DNA from: Baaleninema simplex PCC 7105
Lineage (GTDB): Bacteria; Cyanobacteriota; Cyanobacteriia; Cyanobacteriales; Geitlerinemataceae
Length of the DNA: 64,000 nt
Direction: 5' to 3'
NCBI RefSeq assembly: GCF_000332355.1
Contig: NZ_KB235959.1
Span: 30,418-94,417, forward strand
Part shown: positions 28,371-37,500 of the stretch, piece after piece
Layout: every line of letters begins with the position of its first letter
How positions within the stretch are numbered: the first letter of the stretch is position 1
The notes under the pieces: model-generated
The model's database searches: none
What the model was told of the DNA's origin: nothing
The model's input: the letters and a program-made list of their open reading frames with translations, nothing else
Made by a program: the position numbers and the translations under genes

Positions 28371-28970
28371 TTAAAAATTCAATTTTTTAATCGAAAACTG
28401 CAAACTCCCAAACACTACCAAATTTTCCCCCAATAACTCCAAAAACTCCTCAAACGCAATCCGAAACGGTTCCGCGTCGAGCCAACCGAACGGCTGAAAC
28501 ACCCAATACGATAAAAACCCCCCTAAAACAAACACCCCCAATCCCACCGCTGCGATGGCAGTTTCCCGAGGAAACTGTCGCCACAACCGCCAAAAATCCC
28601 ACGAACCCAACAGTAGCAGCGACACCAACAAGCCGATATAAATCCCGAACCATTCATCAGACTGGAGAGGAAGATAGCGGTGAAGTTTCAAATGAACTTT
28701 GAACACCTCATCGATCGCCGCGTAACCGAGAAAAACTGCGATCGCCACCAAAAACCCCTTTGACGGTGGCGGCGACACCCGCGACACCAGCAACACCACG
28801 GCGATAACCGAAATGGCGAACAGTTGTATCGCCTGCAACCAGGAGGGAATCGTCATGTACCCGTTCATATCGAAAGGAGGATACGGCGTTCCCGCAACGT
28901 TTAAACTTATCAGGTAAATCGCGACGATCGCCAATTCGAGAGCGATCGCCACAAAAAGCCATGTTTTCAT
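28371..28970 (-). CDS. Multi-pass membrane protein of unknown function
   Basis: The product has 199 residues starting at ATG 28970, which overlaps the uvrC stop as ATGA; this coupling decides the start. The longer frame to 29309 runs antiparallel through uvrC and is spurious. Six hydrophobic segments are visible (about 4-24, 45-63, 70-90, 110-128, 138-160, 180-190), and the loop [10 protein letters not shown] is polar. No family is recognised. Co-translation with uvrC suggests only shared expression. Confidence 0.7.
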   Translation of the reverse strand: MKTWLFVAIALELAIVAIYLISLNVAGTPYPPFDMNGYMTIPSWLQAIQLFAISVIAVVLLVSRVSPPPSKGFLVAIAVFLGYAAIDEVFKVHLKLHRYLPLQSDEWFGIYIGLLVSLLLLGSWDFWRLWRQFPRETAIAAVGLGVFVLGGFLSYWVFQPFGWLDAEPFRIAFEEFLELLGENLVVFGSLQFSIKKLNF

Positions 28971-30838
28971 GGATGGAAATACTCGTAAATTTGTTGCGCT
29001 AAGCGAATTCCAATTCCGGGGACTTCCGCCAACTGTTCCGGCGTGGCTTGCATTAAATATTCGATCGCATGAAAATGAGCCAATAACGCTTTCTGACGTT
29101 GAAACCCCAACCCCGGAATTTCGTCGAGACGCGATCGCCGCATTCGTTCCGTTCGCTGCTGTCGGTGGAACGTCACCGCAAACCGATGCGCCTCGTCTCG
29201 CAACCGCCGCAACAACTGCACCCCCGGCTGTTCCGCCTCCGTCTCCAACGGCTGCGAATCCCCCGGAACGAAGATTTCCTCTCGCTGTTTCGCCAAACTC
29301 ACCACGCAAATCTCGTCTAAAATCCCCAACTCCCGCAACGCTTCTACCACCGACGACAGTTGACCTTTTCCGCCATCGATGACGACAACATCCGGGTAAT
29401 CTTCCTGCGACGAAATCTCCTGGGAGGGAAGTTTGGCGTAATTGCGAAAGCGGCGGCGAATCACCTCCGCCAAACTCGCGAAATCGTCGGAATGTCCCGC
29501 TGTCACCTCTGGGTTGCGGATTTTATAGCGGCGATAATGCTGCTTTGCGGGGAGTCCCTCGAGAAACACCACCCGCGACGCCACCGCATCGGAACCCTGA
29601 ACGTGGGAAATGTCGTAACACTCTAACCGTCGCGGAAGTTCGGGAAGATCGAGAATTTCCGCTAAATCCTGCATGGCTTCGGCGTTGCGGCTGTCTTGTC
29701 GCTGCATTCTCGCCAGTTCGTAAGCGGCGTTGCGTTCCACCATCGCCAAGAGTTCGGCTTTTTGCTGGCGTTGAACCACTTGAAGGGTGACTTTTCGTCC
29801 TCGTCGTTGTGTCAACCAGGTTTCGAGAAGTTCGGTTTCGGGGAGTTCGTGACGAACCAGGATTTCGGAGGGAACGGCGACGGGTTCGATCGCCTGATAG
29901 TGTTCTTCTAATACCCGTTGTAAAATCGCACCGGGTTCTCCTGGTGTCGAAACAAATCCCAACCGTCCGACGAGTTTTCCGGCCCGAATTTGAAACAGTT
30001 GAATACAGGCGTGACGCTCTCCAATGCTGACAGCGACGGCGTCTCGGGAAATGCGATCGTCGGGAAGTGCAACTTTTTGGTCTGCTCCGAGAGATTGTAA
30101 CCCGAGGATGCGATCGCGCAATGCGGCGGCTTTTTCAAAGTCCAACTGTTCGGCGGCGTGGTTCATTTGTTGCGTCAAGGTTTCGAGAAGTTCTCCGGTT
30201 CGTCCTTGGAACACCATCGCCACTTTCTGCACGATTTTACGATAGTCTTCTGGGGAAATTTTTTCTTGACAAACACCGGGACAGCGTCCGATGTCGTAAT
30301 TTAAACAAGGACGGTCTTTAAACAGGGGTTTGGGACGTTGACGCAGGGGAAAGATACGTTTGACAGTTTTTAGAGTAGATCGCAACAATCGCGTATCCAC
30401 GTAAGGACCGTAATAGCGATCTTTAGCGTTGGCGATGCGACGTTTTCGGGTGATGAAAATTCGGGGGTAATCTTCTGACCACGTGATGCAGAGATAGGGA
30501 TATTTTTTGTCGTCTTTGAGGAGAACGTTAAAGTGGGGTTGGTGTTGTTTGATGAGGTTGGCTTCTAACGCCAAAGCTTCAGCTTCTGTGTCGGTGACGA
30601 TGAATTCGATATCGTACACCTGACGTACCATCATGGCGATGCGATCGCTCAGTTGTTGGGAGTCGCGGAAGTACGATCGCACCCGCGATCGCAGTTTTTT
30701 GGACTTTCCGATATAGAGGATGCGATCGGCTTCATCGCGCATGAGGTAAACGCCTGCTTCGGTGGGAATTTCCTGTAAGCGGCGTTCGAGGCGATCGGGA
30801 GTTTGGACGAGGGGGGTTCGATGGGGGGTGGCGGTCAT
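28967..30838 (-). CDS. uvrC: Excinuclease ABC subunit C
   Basis: The product has 623 residues. The GIY-YIG nuclease is N-terminal ([20 protein letters not shown]), making the 3' incision. Four Cys follow in [14 protein letters not shown]. The UVR motif that binds UvrB is at [17 protein letters not shown]. The RNase H-like nuclease ([27 protein letters not shown]) makes the 5' incision, and two helix-hairpin-helix motifs lie at the end ([26 protein letters not shown]). It works with UvrA and UvrB in nucleotide excision repair. All catalytic regions are present. Confidence 0.97.
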   Translation of the reverse strand: MTATPHRTPLVQTPDRLERRLQEIPTEAGVYLMRDEADRILYIGKSKKLRSRVRSYFRDSQQLSDRIAMMVRQVYDIEFIVTDTEAEALALEANLIKQHQPHFNVLLKDDKKYPYLCITWSEDYPRIFITRKRRIANAKDRYYGPYVDTRLLRSTLKTVKRIFPLRQRPKPLFKDRPCLNYDIGRCPGVCQEKISPEDYRKIVQKVAMVFQGRTGELLETLTQQMNHAAEQLDFEKAAALRDRILGLQSLGADQKVALPDDRISRDAVAVSIGERHACIQLFQIRAGKLVGRLGFVSTPGEPGAILQRVLEEHYQAIEPVAVPSEILVRHELPETELLETWLTQRRGRKVTLQVVQRQQKAELLAMVERNAAYELARMQRQDSRNAEAMQDLAEILDLPELPRRLECYDISHVQGSDAVASRVVFLEGLPAKQHYRRYKIRNPEVTAGHSDDFASLAEVIRRRFRNYAKLPSQEISSQEDYPDVVVIDGGKGQLSSVVEALRELGILDEICVVSLAKQREEIFVPGDSQPLETEAEQPGVQLLRRLRDEAHRFAVTFHRQQRTERMRRSRLDEIPGLGFQRQKALLAHFHAIEYLMQATPEQLAEVPGIGIRLAQQIYEYFHP

Positions 30839-30948
30839 TCCGACATCGATATCTGGGTTCTGTTTGTATTGTAAACAATTTACGCAATTCTGGTTTTATA
30901 GTTGTAGCTAGCTGGTAGGGGTTGAGATTAACGGTTTTTGATACGGGG

Positions 30949-30979
30949 TTCACCACAGAGACACAGAGGACACAGAGGG
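30949..30979. repeat. Short dispersed repeat CACCACAGAGACACAGAG
   Basis: The motif TTCACCACAGAGACACAGAG plus GACACAGAGGG is found again at 58479-58510. It lies in the 321 bp AT-rich gap 30839-31159, in which I see no gene. Confidence 0.6.
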
Positions 30980-31159
30980 TTTTGAGTTTTGTGCGAGATT
31001 TAATTTCTTTAATTCGTAAAAATCTAAATTGTTTTTTGTTTTGAGCATAAATTTTAAGCTAAAATTGTTTTTTAAATCTTAATTTAGAAAATATATTTTG
31101 TGCGACACTGAAATTTCAAAAAACTGCTATACTCAAAAATAAGTTCGCCAGTAAAACAG

Positions 31160-31726
31160 ATGGTTTTCAACTCCCTGCACTGGACTACACGAGACCTCGA
31201 CGCCATGCCAGACGATGGCGGTTGGAAACGGTACGAAATCGTTAACGGAGAACTGTTCGTGACTCGTGCGCCTCACCTTCGCCACCAAAGCGTCGCCGGA
31301 AAACTACACGTTCGCTTAGAAATTTGGTCGGAACAAACAGGTTTAGGAAGTGCATTTCAAGCACCAGGCGTTATTTTTTCGCCCCAAGATGCCGTAATTC
31401 CAGATGTGGCTTGGATTCGTAAAGAAAGCTTGAAAAATGGAATTGATGACGCCGGACACTTAATCGTTGCGCCTGAGTTAATTGTAGAAGTTCTTTCTCC
31501 CGGCGAACTGAACGAACGGCGAGATAAGGAAGTTAAGCAAAAACTCTATTCGTTGTATGGCGTTCGGGAATATTGGATTGTTAGTTGGCAACGCCAACTG
31601 TTAGAGGTTTATCGGCGTTCGGAAGCTCAGCTTTCGCGAGTTGAAACGCTGTTTGTAGATGATACGTTGTCTTCACCATTGTTACCGGGATTCAGTACGG
31701 CAATCTCGGATATTTTTCAGCAGTAG
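31160..31726 (+). CDS. Uma2 (DUF820) PD-(D/E)XK nuclease-like protein
   Basis: The product has 188 residues. The family pattern is intact: GGWKRYEIVNGELF, then VIPDVAWIRKESL (catalytic Asp), LIVEVLSPGE (catalytic Glu), and the Lys/Tyr helix KLYSLYGVREYWIVSW. Uma2 proteins are abundant in cyanobacteria and have a restriction-endonuclease-like fold; their biological role is not established. It opens the accessory block, upstream of the 709-residue protein on the same strand but 234 bp apart. Confidence 0.88.
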   Translation: MVFNSLHWTTRDLDAMPDDGGWKRYEIVNGELFVTRAPHLRHQSVAGKLHVRLEIWSEQTGLGSAFQAPGVIFSPQDAVIPDVAWIRKESLKNGIDDAGHLIVAPELIVEVLSPGELNERRDKEVKQKLYSLYGVREYWIVSWQRQLLEVYRRSEAQLSRVETLFVDDTLSSPLLPGFSTAISDIFQQ

Positions 31727-31960
31727 TTTGGGTTGACGTGTTGATAGGAAACCCAACAGCTAATCTGTAGAAACACAGATATTTATGTAATTCTACGGAA
31801 TAGGCTTTATAAATATTTACGATCTGATAGAGTCGATCGCAATTTTTTACAGAATTTTTACATAAGTTTATTGCTATTTGGGCGATCGCGCCCAAAAATT
31901 TGCTATCTTCAAAGTTAGGATTGTTATCGCTAGTTCGTTACCGAGCGAAATTAAGTCAAA

Positions 31961-34090
31961 ATGAATCAAGATTTACAAGAACGCGCCAAACAAGGCGATC
32001 CCGAAGCGATCGCAATTATTTGTGAATTGTGCCAAGCATTAAATGTATTACAAACAAGGGTGGTAAATAGTATAAATATTGTTTCATATAAAAAAGCTCA
32101 CAATAATTTAAAAATAGATGTTTTCTCAAAACAAGAGGTAGATAAACAAGTTAAAAAAGATTATAAAGCCTCTGAAGTACAGAAAAGACTCCGCTTGTCA
32201 ATTAGAAACTCGATCGAATCAAACACAGTAGAACTATATAACGTGTTTGTTCCTTATTCCATTGCCCAAAATGGCGGTTCGATTCAAGTAATTTTGAAAT
32301 CGGGTCACTCTATTGATGCTCAAATTCCAAAAAATGCCCAAAATGGAACGCAATTAAAACTAAAAAACCATGAATTTAACGGGCGCACTATTTTATTAGT
32401 ATTGCATATACTTCAAGCAGAAAAATTTAATATAGATGACAAAATTCATAAAATAATTAATAACGCTCCGATTCAATTAAATACTAAAAGGCGATGTCGA
32501 GAAGTTTACTTTAATCTAAAAGAAGGACAGTCAGTATCCGATTGGGACGCTCTTAACATTTTAGATGTTATGGTGGAATCTTCTAGATCGAAAGAATTAA
32601 CAAAAAACCGTTATCAAATTGCCAGTGAAAATAGTCGAATTTGTGCAATTCAAGATTGCATTGATATGGCACTAGAAGCGTCAAACTTAAACGAGATCGA
32701 TCGTAAGGTTTTGCAAGCTGTTTTTCAGTTTTTAAAATCTGGAGAACCGATTTACGAATTCGAGCGACTCAATCAACTCGATGTTATCGTTCGCTCTTCT
32801 ACACTACATCAGTCTCTTAAAGAACTGTATGCAGTAACGAGTACCAAATCCAAAGCCCTAGCAGTCGATTCGGCAATCATGGGTTTGTTGTATAGTGCCT
32901 GTGACAGTCAAGACACTCTCGAGCAACTGAAAAGCGTTTACAGTCAAATTCGAGAAGGCGATCGAGAATTCAAAAAAACAAACCCTAAAGATAAACAAGC
33001 CTTAGAAATTCTCGATACAATCGTTTTTCAGTCTGATTTACCCACAGAGTACAAAGTGATTTATCTAGTGGCTCATATGCGTGCGACTCAGTCTGGCGAT
33101 AAGGAAGAAATCGAAAATATAGAATCTTCAGTAGATGCTTCGGAGGCGGTTAACAAATTACGTAAAGCTGTCGAACGCGCCTCTAAAATTGGCTCGACTA
33201 CCACAACAGTAATGAGTAGTGTAGGTGTCAAAGCTGGAACCGGCGTTACCATTGCCTCGCTTCAAGGTGCTGCTGCAACCAACGCCACTCTCGCCGCATT
33301 AGGTGGCGGTTCAGTGGCCGCCGGTGGATTAGGAATGCTGGGAGGTTTAACGGTTGCTACTGGGGGGGCTGCATTGATGGGTGCCGCTGCCTTTGTATCG
33401 ATCGCGGCGATGTCGAATATGGACAGCCGAGATAAAGTGAACTTAGGCATTGCGGCGGTGGGTGGAACTCTGACCAGTGCTGCAACTGTCGGTACAGCTT
33501 GGACGTTAGTCAGTACCTTTGGTGTCGCCGGTACCGGAACAGCGATCGGTACGTTATCGGGTGCTGCCGCTTACAGTGCGACAATGGCAGCTCTCGGGGG
33601 ACTTGGAGTCATGACAGGTGGGGCTGCATTAATTGCAGGTGGTGCGGGTTTAGCAATTTGGCAACTTTTGAAAAAAACAAAAGATAATCCCGTTCGCATT
33701 ATCAAACTCCTAGAAGCGAAAATGTATACCATTTCCGAGGAAATATCGCATCCAGTCCTTTCACAAATCGAACATCATTTGAGCGATTTTAAAGATGTTT
33801 CGATCGCTCCTAATATTCCCCTCGATCGCCTCATTGATGAAATCGCCGACATGGGTGGATTGGGAAAAACTGAAAAAGTCTTCGCCTGCCTCGATCTCAA
33901 ACTTTTAGGCATCAAACAAGGCAGTATATTACTCACGGACTCTCGCATTCTTTGGAAAGAAATGTGGGATAGTCCGAAATCCAGACTCTATCAAGATTGG
34001 AAGTACTATAAAGAATCAATTCCACAATTGGGCGAAGAACAGGCAGATGGCGCCTTAAAACGTTTTCTAGATCGAGTTAGCAACCTCTAA
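31961..34090 (+). CDS. Unknown multidomain protein: DnaJ-C-like segment, Gly/Ala-rich hydrophobic repeats, PH-like C-terminus
   Basis: The product has 709 residues, in DNA clearly more AT-rich than the flanks. The N-terminus (DLQERAKQGDPEAIAIIC) matches a short opening common in cyanobacterial proteins. Residues about 91-150 resemble a DnaJ C-terminal domain (GGSIQVILKSG, PKNAQNGTQLKLK). Residues about 160-410 are mostly helical and unrecognised. Two Gly/Ala-rich hydrophobic stretches share the pattern SLQGAAATNATLAALGGG and TLSGAAAYSATMAALGG (about 415-490 and 500-575). The end (about 610-709, GSILLTDSRILWKE) resembles a bacterial PH-like domain. The hydrophobic parts could enter a membrane. 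The function is unknown; a toxin or immunity effector is a guess from the neighbours. Confidence 0.75.
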   Translation: MNQDLQERAKQGDPEAIAIICELCQALNVLQTRVVNSINIVSYKKAHNNLKIDVFSKQEVDKQVKKDYKASEVQKRLRLSIRNSIESNTVELYNVFVPYSIAQNGGSIQVILKSGHSIDAQIPKNAQNGTQLKLKNHEFNGRTILLVLHILQAEKFNIDDKIHKIINNAPIQLNTKRRCREVYFNLKEGQSVSDWDALNILDVMVESSRSKELTKNRYQIASENSRICAIQDCIDMALEASNLNEIDRKVLQAVFQFLKSGEPIYEFERLNQLDVIVRSSTLHQSLKELYAVTSTKSKALAVDSAIMGLLYSACDSQDTLEQLKSVYSQIREGDREFKKTNPKDKQALEILDTIVFQSDLPTEYKVIYLVAHMRATQSGDKEEIENIESSVDASEAVNKLRKAVERASKIGSTTTTVMSSVGVKAGTGVTIASLQGAAATNATLAALGGGSVAAGGLGMLGGLTVATGGAALMGAAAFVSIAAMSNMDSRDKVNLGIAAVGGTLTSAATVGTAWTLVSTFGVAGTGTAIGTLSGAAAYSATMAALGGLGVMTGGAALIAGGAGLAIWQLLKKTKDNPVRIIKLLEAKMYTISEEISHPVLSQIEHHLSDFKDVSIAPNIPLDRLIDEIADMGGLGKTEKVFACLDLKLLGIKQGSILLTDSRILWKEMWDSPKSRLYQDWKYYKESIPQLGEEQADGALKRFLDRVSNL

Positions 34091-34230
34091 ATTCGATCGC
34101 CCTCTTTTCTAACCTACTTCGCCAACGCCCAACATTCCCCCGCGATCGCCTAGGATAAGAGCCTTAGTGGTGCAGAAAACTCATGAAAGGGAGAGAGGGA
34201 GGGGATTTGAGAAAAAGGGGTAGACAAAAA

Positions 34231-34383
34231 GGGGGCATCTCAAAAATGTAAATTTATAAGATTGGAGTCTCTGCACTGAATCGAGCTATTGTTTAGATTT
34301 TGCGATCGCTCCATCCATGAACTGAGCGAAGCCGAAGTCCAATCTACCTCAAACTCATATTTTTACAAAAGTGAGATGCACCC
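34231..34383. repeat. MITE-like element, copy 4
   Basis: It has ends GGGGGCATCTCA and TGAGATGCACCC and is 153 bp long. The interior (GGAGTCTCTGCACTGAATCG, GCCGAAGTCCAATCTACC) matches the copies at 38717 and 58319. It lies in the 493 bp gap before the TIR gene, where I see no other feature. Confidence 0.78.
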
Positions 34384-34583
34384 GACAAAAAGAGGTGTCA
34401 GAGGTGATGTTCTAAAGTTATATCTTCACTTTCTGAGAGTTTGACTTGCAAGGGCGCTGGCATGATTTTTTCAGCTCTTATAGGGCTGTATCTATTATAC
34501 GCTTATTTAGGTGGAGCTACTTAGTTCCGACAGTTAGACTAAGTATTGTACGAGCAAAGCAGTTCTCATCTAAAGTCAAGACT

Positions 34584-37500
34584 ATGCAAGGATTTCAGGA
34601 TATTTTCATCTCTTACGGTCGCCGAGACAGCTTGGAGTTTGCATCTCGGCTCAATCGCTATTTAATCGATCGCGGTTTTAGGGTTTGGTTTGACTTTGAC
34701 GACATTCCTTTAGGCGTGGATTACCAGAAGCAGATTGACGATGGCATCGAGCGAGCTGATAATTTCCTGTTTGTCATTTCACCCCACTCCATTAATTCAC
34801 CGTACTGCGGTCTGGAACTGGAATTAGCCCTGAAACATCAAAAACGCATCGTTCCCTGGCTGCACGTCGAGAAAATTAGCTATGAAACGTGGCAGCAGCG
34901 AAATCCCAATGGCACAGAAGAGGAATGGGCAGATTATCAAGCAAAAGGACTGCACGACCATTTCCAAAATATGCACCCAACGCTCCGCAAGATTAATTGG
35001 ATCTACGGACGAGAAGAGCAAGACGATTTTGAAGCCGCCTTTACCGGATTGCTGGATATCCTCGATCGCCACCACGACTACGTGCATCAACATACCGTAC
35101 TGCTGGTTAAAGCTCTGGAATGGGAACGCCATCAGAAGCGATCGCCCTACCTCCTGATTGGGGAAGAACGGCTCGAGGCGCAAGCATGGCTCGAGGTGCG
35201 CTTCAAAGACTCTCAACCCCCCTGTATCCCGACCGATCTCCATTGCGAGTTCGTCACGGAGAGCCGCAAAAATTCCGAAAACTCGATGACCGACGTATTT
35301 CTGGCGTATACCGATGAAAATCGAGAGACCGCCGCTCGAGTCTGTTGCTATTTGCGACGAGAAGGCTTTACCGTTTGGACGAACCGGACAGATATTCACG
35401 CAGGCGTCGAGTTTCAGCAGGCGATCGATCGGGGCATTGAGGAAGCCGACAATGTCGTGTATTTGTTGTCGAGTGCGAGCGTGCGATCGCCTCACTGTCA
35501 GCACGAACTGGAATATGCGCTGTCGTTAAACAAACGGATCGTTCCCGTGTCGATCGAAGCAATTCCCAGCGATCGGATTCCCTTAGCACTCCAGAACTCC
35601 CAGTACGTTGACCTGACCGACAACCGGCGAGAGTCCGACCCTTACGAACGCCTGGTTGAAAGCCCACTTTTGCAGGTGTTGCGCCGAGATGCTGCGTATC
35701 ACACGACCCACAAGCGACTACTGACGAAAGCCTTGAAGTGGGAACGTCAAAATCGTAACCCCACCCTGTTGTTGCGTGGCTACAATCTGCGACAAGCAGA
35801 AGCCTGGTTGAAGCTGACCGAGCAAATCCCTGCTTACTCGGCGTTACCCTTGCAGCAAGCCTTCATCGAAGAGAGTTTACGCCAACCCCCAGGAATTTCG
35901 CTGGATGTATTCATTTCCTATTCTCGTGCCGATGCTGGATTTGCCCGCAAGCTCAACGATGCCTTGCAGATTCAGGGTAAGCGCACCTGGTTCGACCAGG
36001 AGAGCATTGCCGCAGGGACGGCAGATTTCCAGCAAGAGATCCATCGCGGGATCGAAAATGCCGATATCTTTTTGTTTGTCCTGTCACCGCGATCGGTGAC
36101 ATCCCCCTACTGTGCCGATGAGGTGGAGTACGCAGCTAGACTCAACAAGCGCTTTGTCACGCTGCTGCACCAACCCATCGATCCCTCCACTCTGCATCCC
36201 GAACTGGCGAAGGTGCAATGGTTGGACTTCCATCAGTCCGAAGACGACTTTTCCGCCAACTTTACCGAACTGCTGCGGATTTTGGATACGGATACCGAGC
36301 ATCTTCATACCCATACGCGACTGCTCGTGAGGGCGATCGAGTGGGACGAAAAGGGACGCAAGGAAAGTTTGTTATTGCGGGGCGACGACCTCGAACAGGC
36401 GGAACAGTGGCTAAGCCAGTGTGTCGCGAAGGAACCCCAACCCACGGAGTTGCAACAATCCTATATTGCCAGTAGCCGTTCCGTAGAGGACGCGAATCAA
36501 CAAGCGATCCAAATTCTCAAGTCCGCGACTACGAAAGCCAAGAGGCTCGTCTGGATCGCGGGAGGAGTAAGCCTATTGATTGCTGGAGTGGCTGGTTTTG
36601 CAGCCGTTAAAGCCCGAACCCTAATTAACGTGGCAGAAATGAGATTAAAAATAGCCACTGCCAACGAGGAACACCTTTCTGGGCAACAATTTCAGGCATT
36701 ATTAACGACTCTAGAAGCCAGCAAAGCACTCCGCACTCAATTTCGGGAGAACAGCTCAGAATGGAAGGCTTTGCAACCCCGCATCATGGGAACGTTACAG
36801 CAGGTAAAAAATGAAATTCGAGAGAAGAATACTCTAGAAGGGCATCGATCTGTCGTTACGAGCGTCAATTTCAGCCCCAATGGAAAGATCCTTGCTTCTG
36901 GGAGTGGGGACAATACCATCAAGCTATGGAACGTTGAAACGGGTGAAGAAATTCGCACCCTAGAGAGGCATAAAGCCGAAGTTTTTAGCACACACTTCAG
37001 TCCTGATGGAAAGATCCTTGCTTCTGGAAGTAGTGACAATACCATCAAGCTATGGGATGTTGAAACCGGCGAAGAAATTCGCACTTTAGACGGACATCAA
37101 AATGTAGTATCGAGCATCAGTTTTAGTTCTGATGGAAAAATCCTCGCTTCTGGTGGTTGGGATAACACAGTAAAACTGTGGAGTGTTGAGACTGGAAAAG
37201 AAATTCGTACTTTAGAAGGACATCAAAATTGGGTTGACAGTATCAATTTTAGCCCGAACGGTAAGATCCTTGCTTCTAGCGGGAGTGACAAAACCATCAA
37301 GCTATGGGATGTTGAATCTGGCGAGGAAATTCGTACTTTAGAAGGACATCAAAGTCGAGTTAAGAGCCTCGATTTTAGCCCAGATGAAAAGATACTTGCT
37401 TCTGGCAGTTTTGATAAGACTATAAAGCTGTGGAATATCGAAACAGGTGAAGAACTTCGTACTTTTAACGGTCATAAAAATAAAGTTTTTAGTATTAATT

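Noticed and set aside
28971..29309. N-terminal extension of the membrane protein to a 312-residue product
   Set aside because: It runs antisense-frame through the conserved uvrC C-terminus; the ATGA overlap gives a better start.
34446..34583. Upstream TTG start adding 46 residues to the TIR protein
   Set aside because: The added residues show no TIR or signal character and the start codon is weak; ATG 34584 begins just before the TIR fold.
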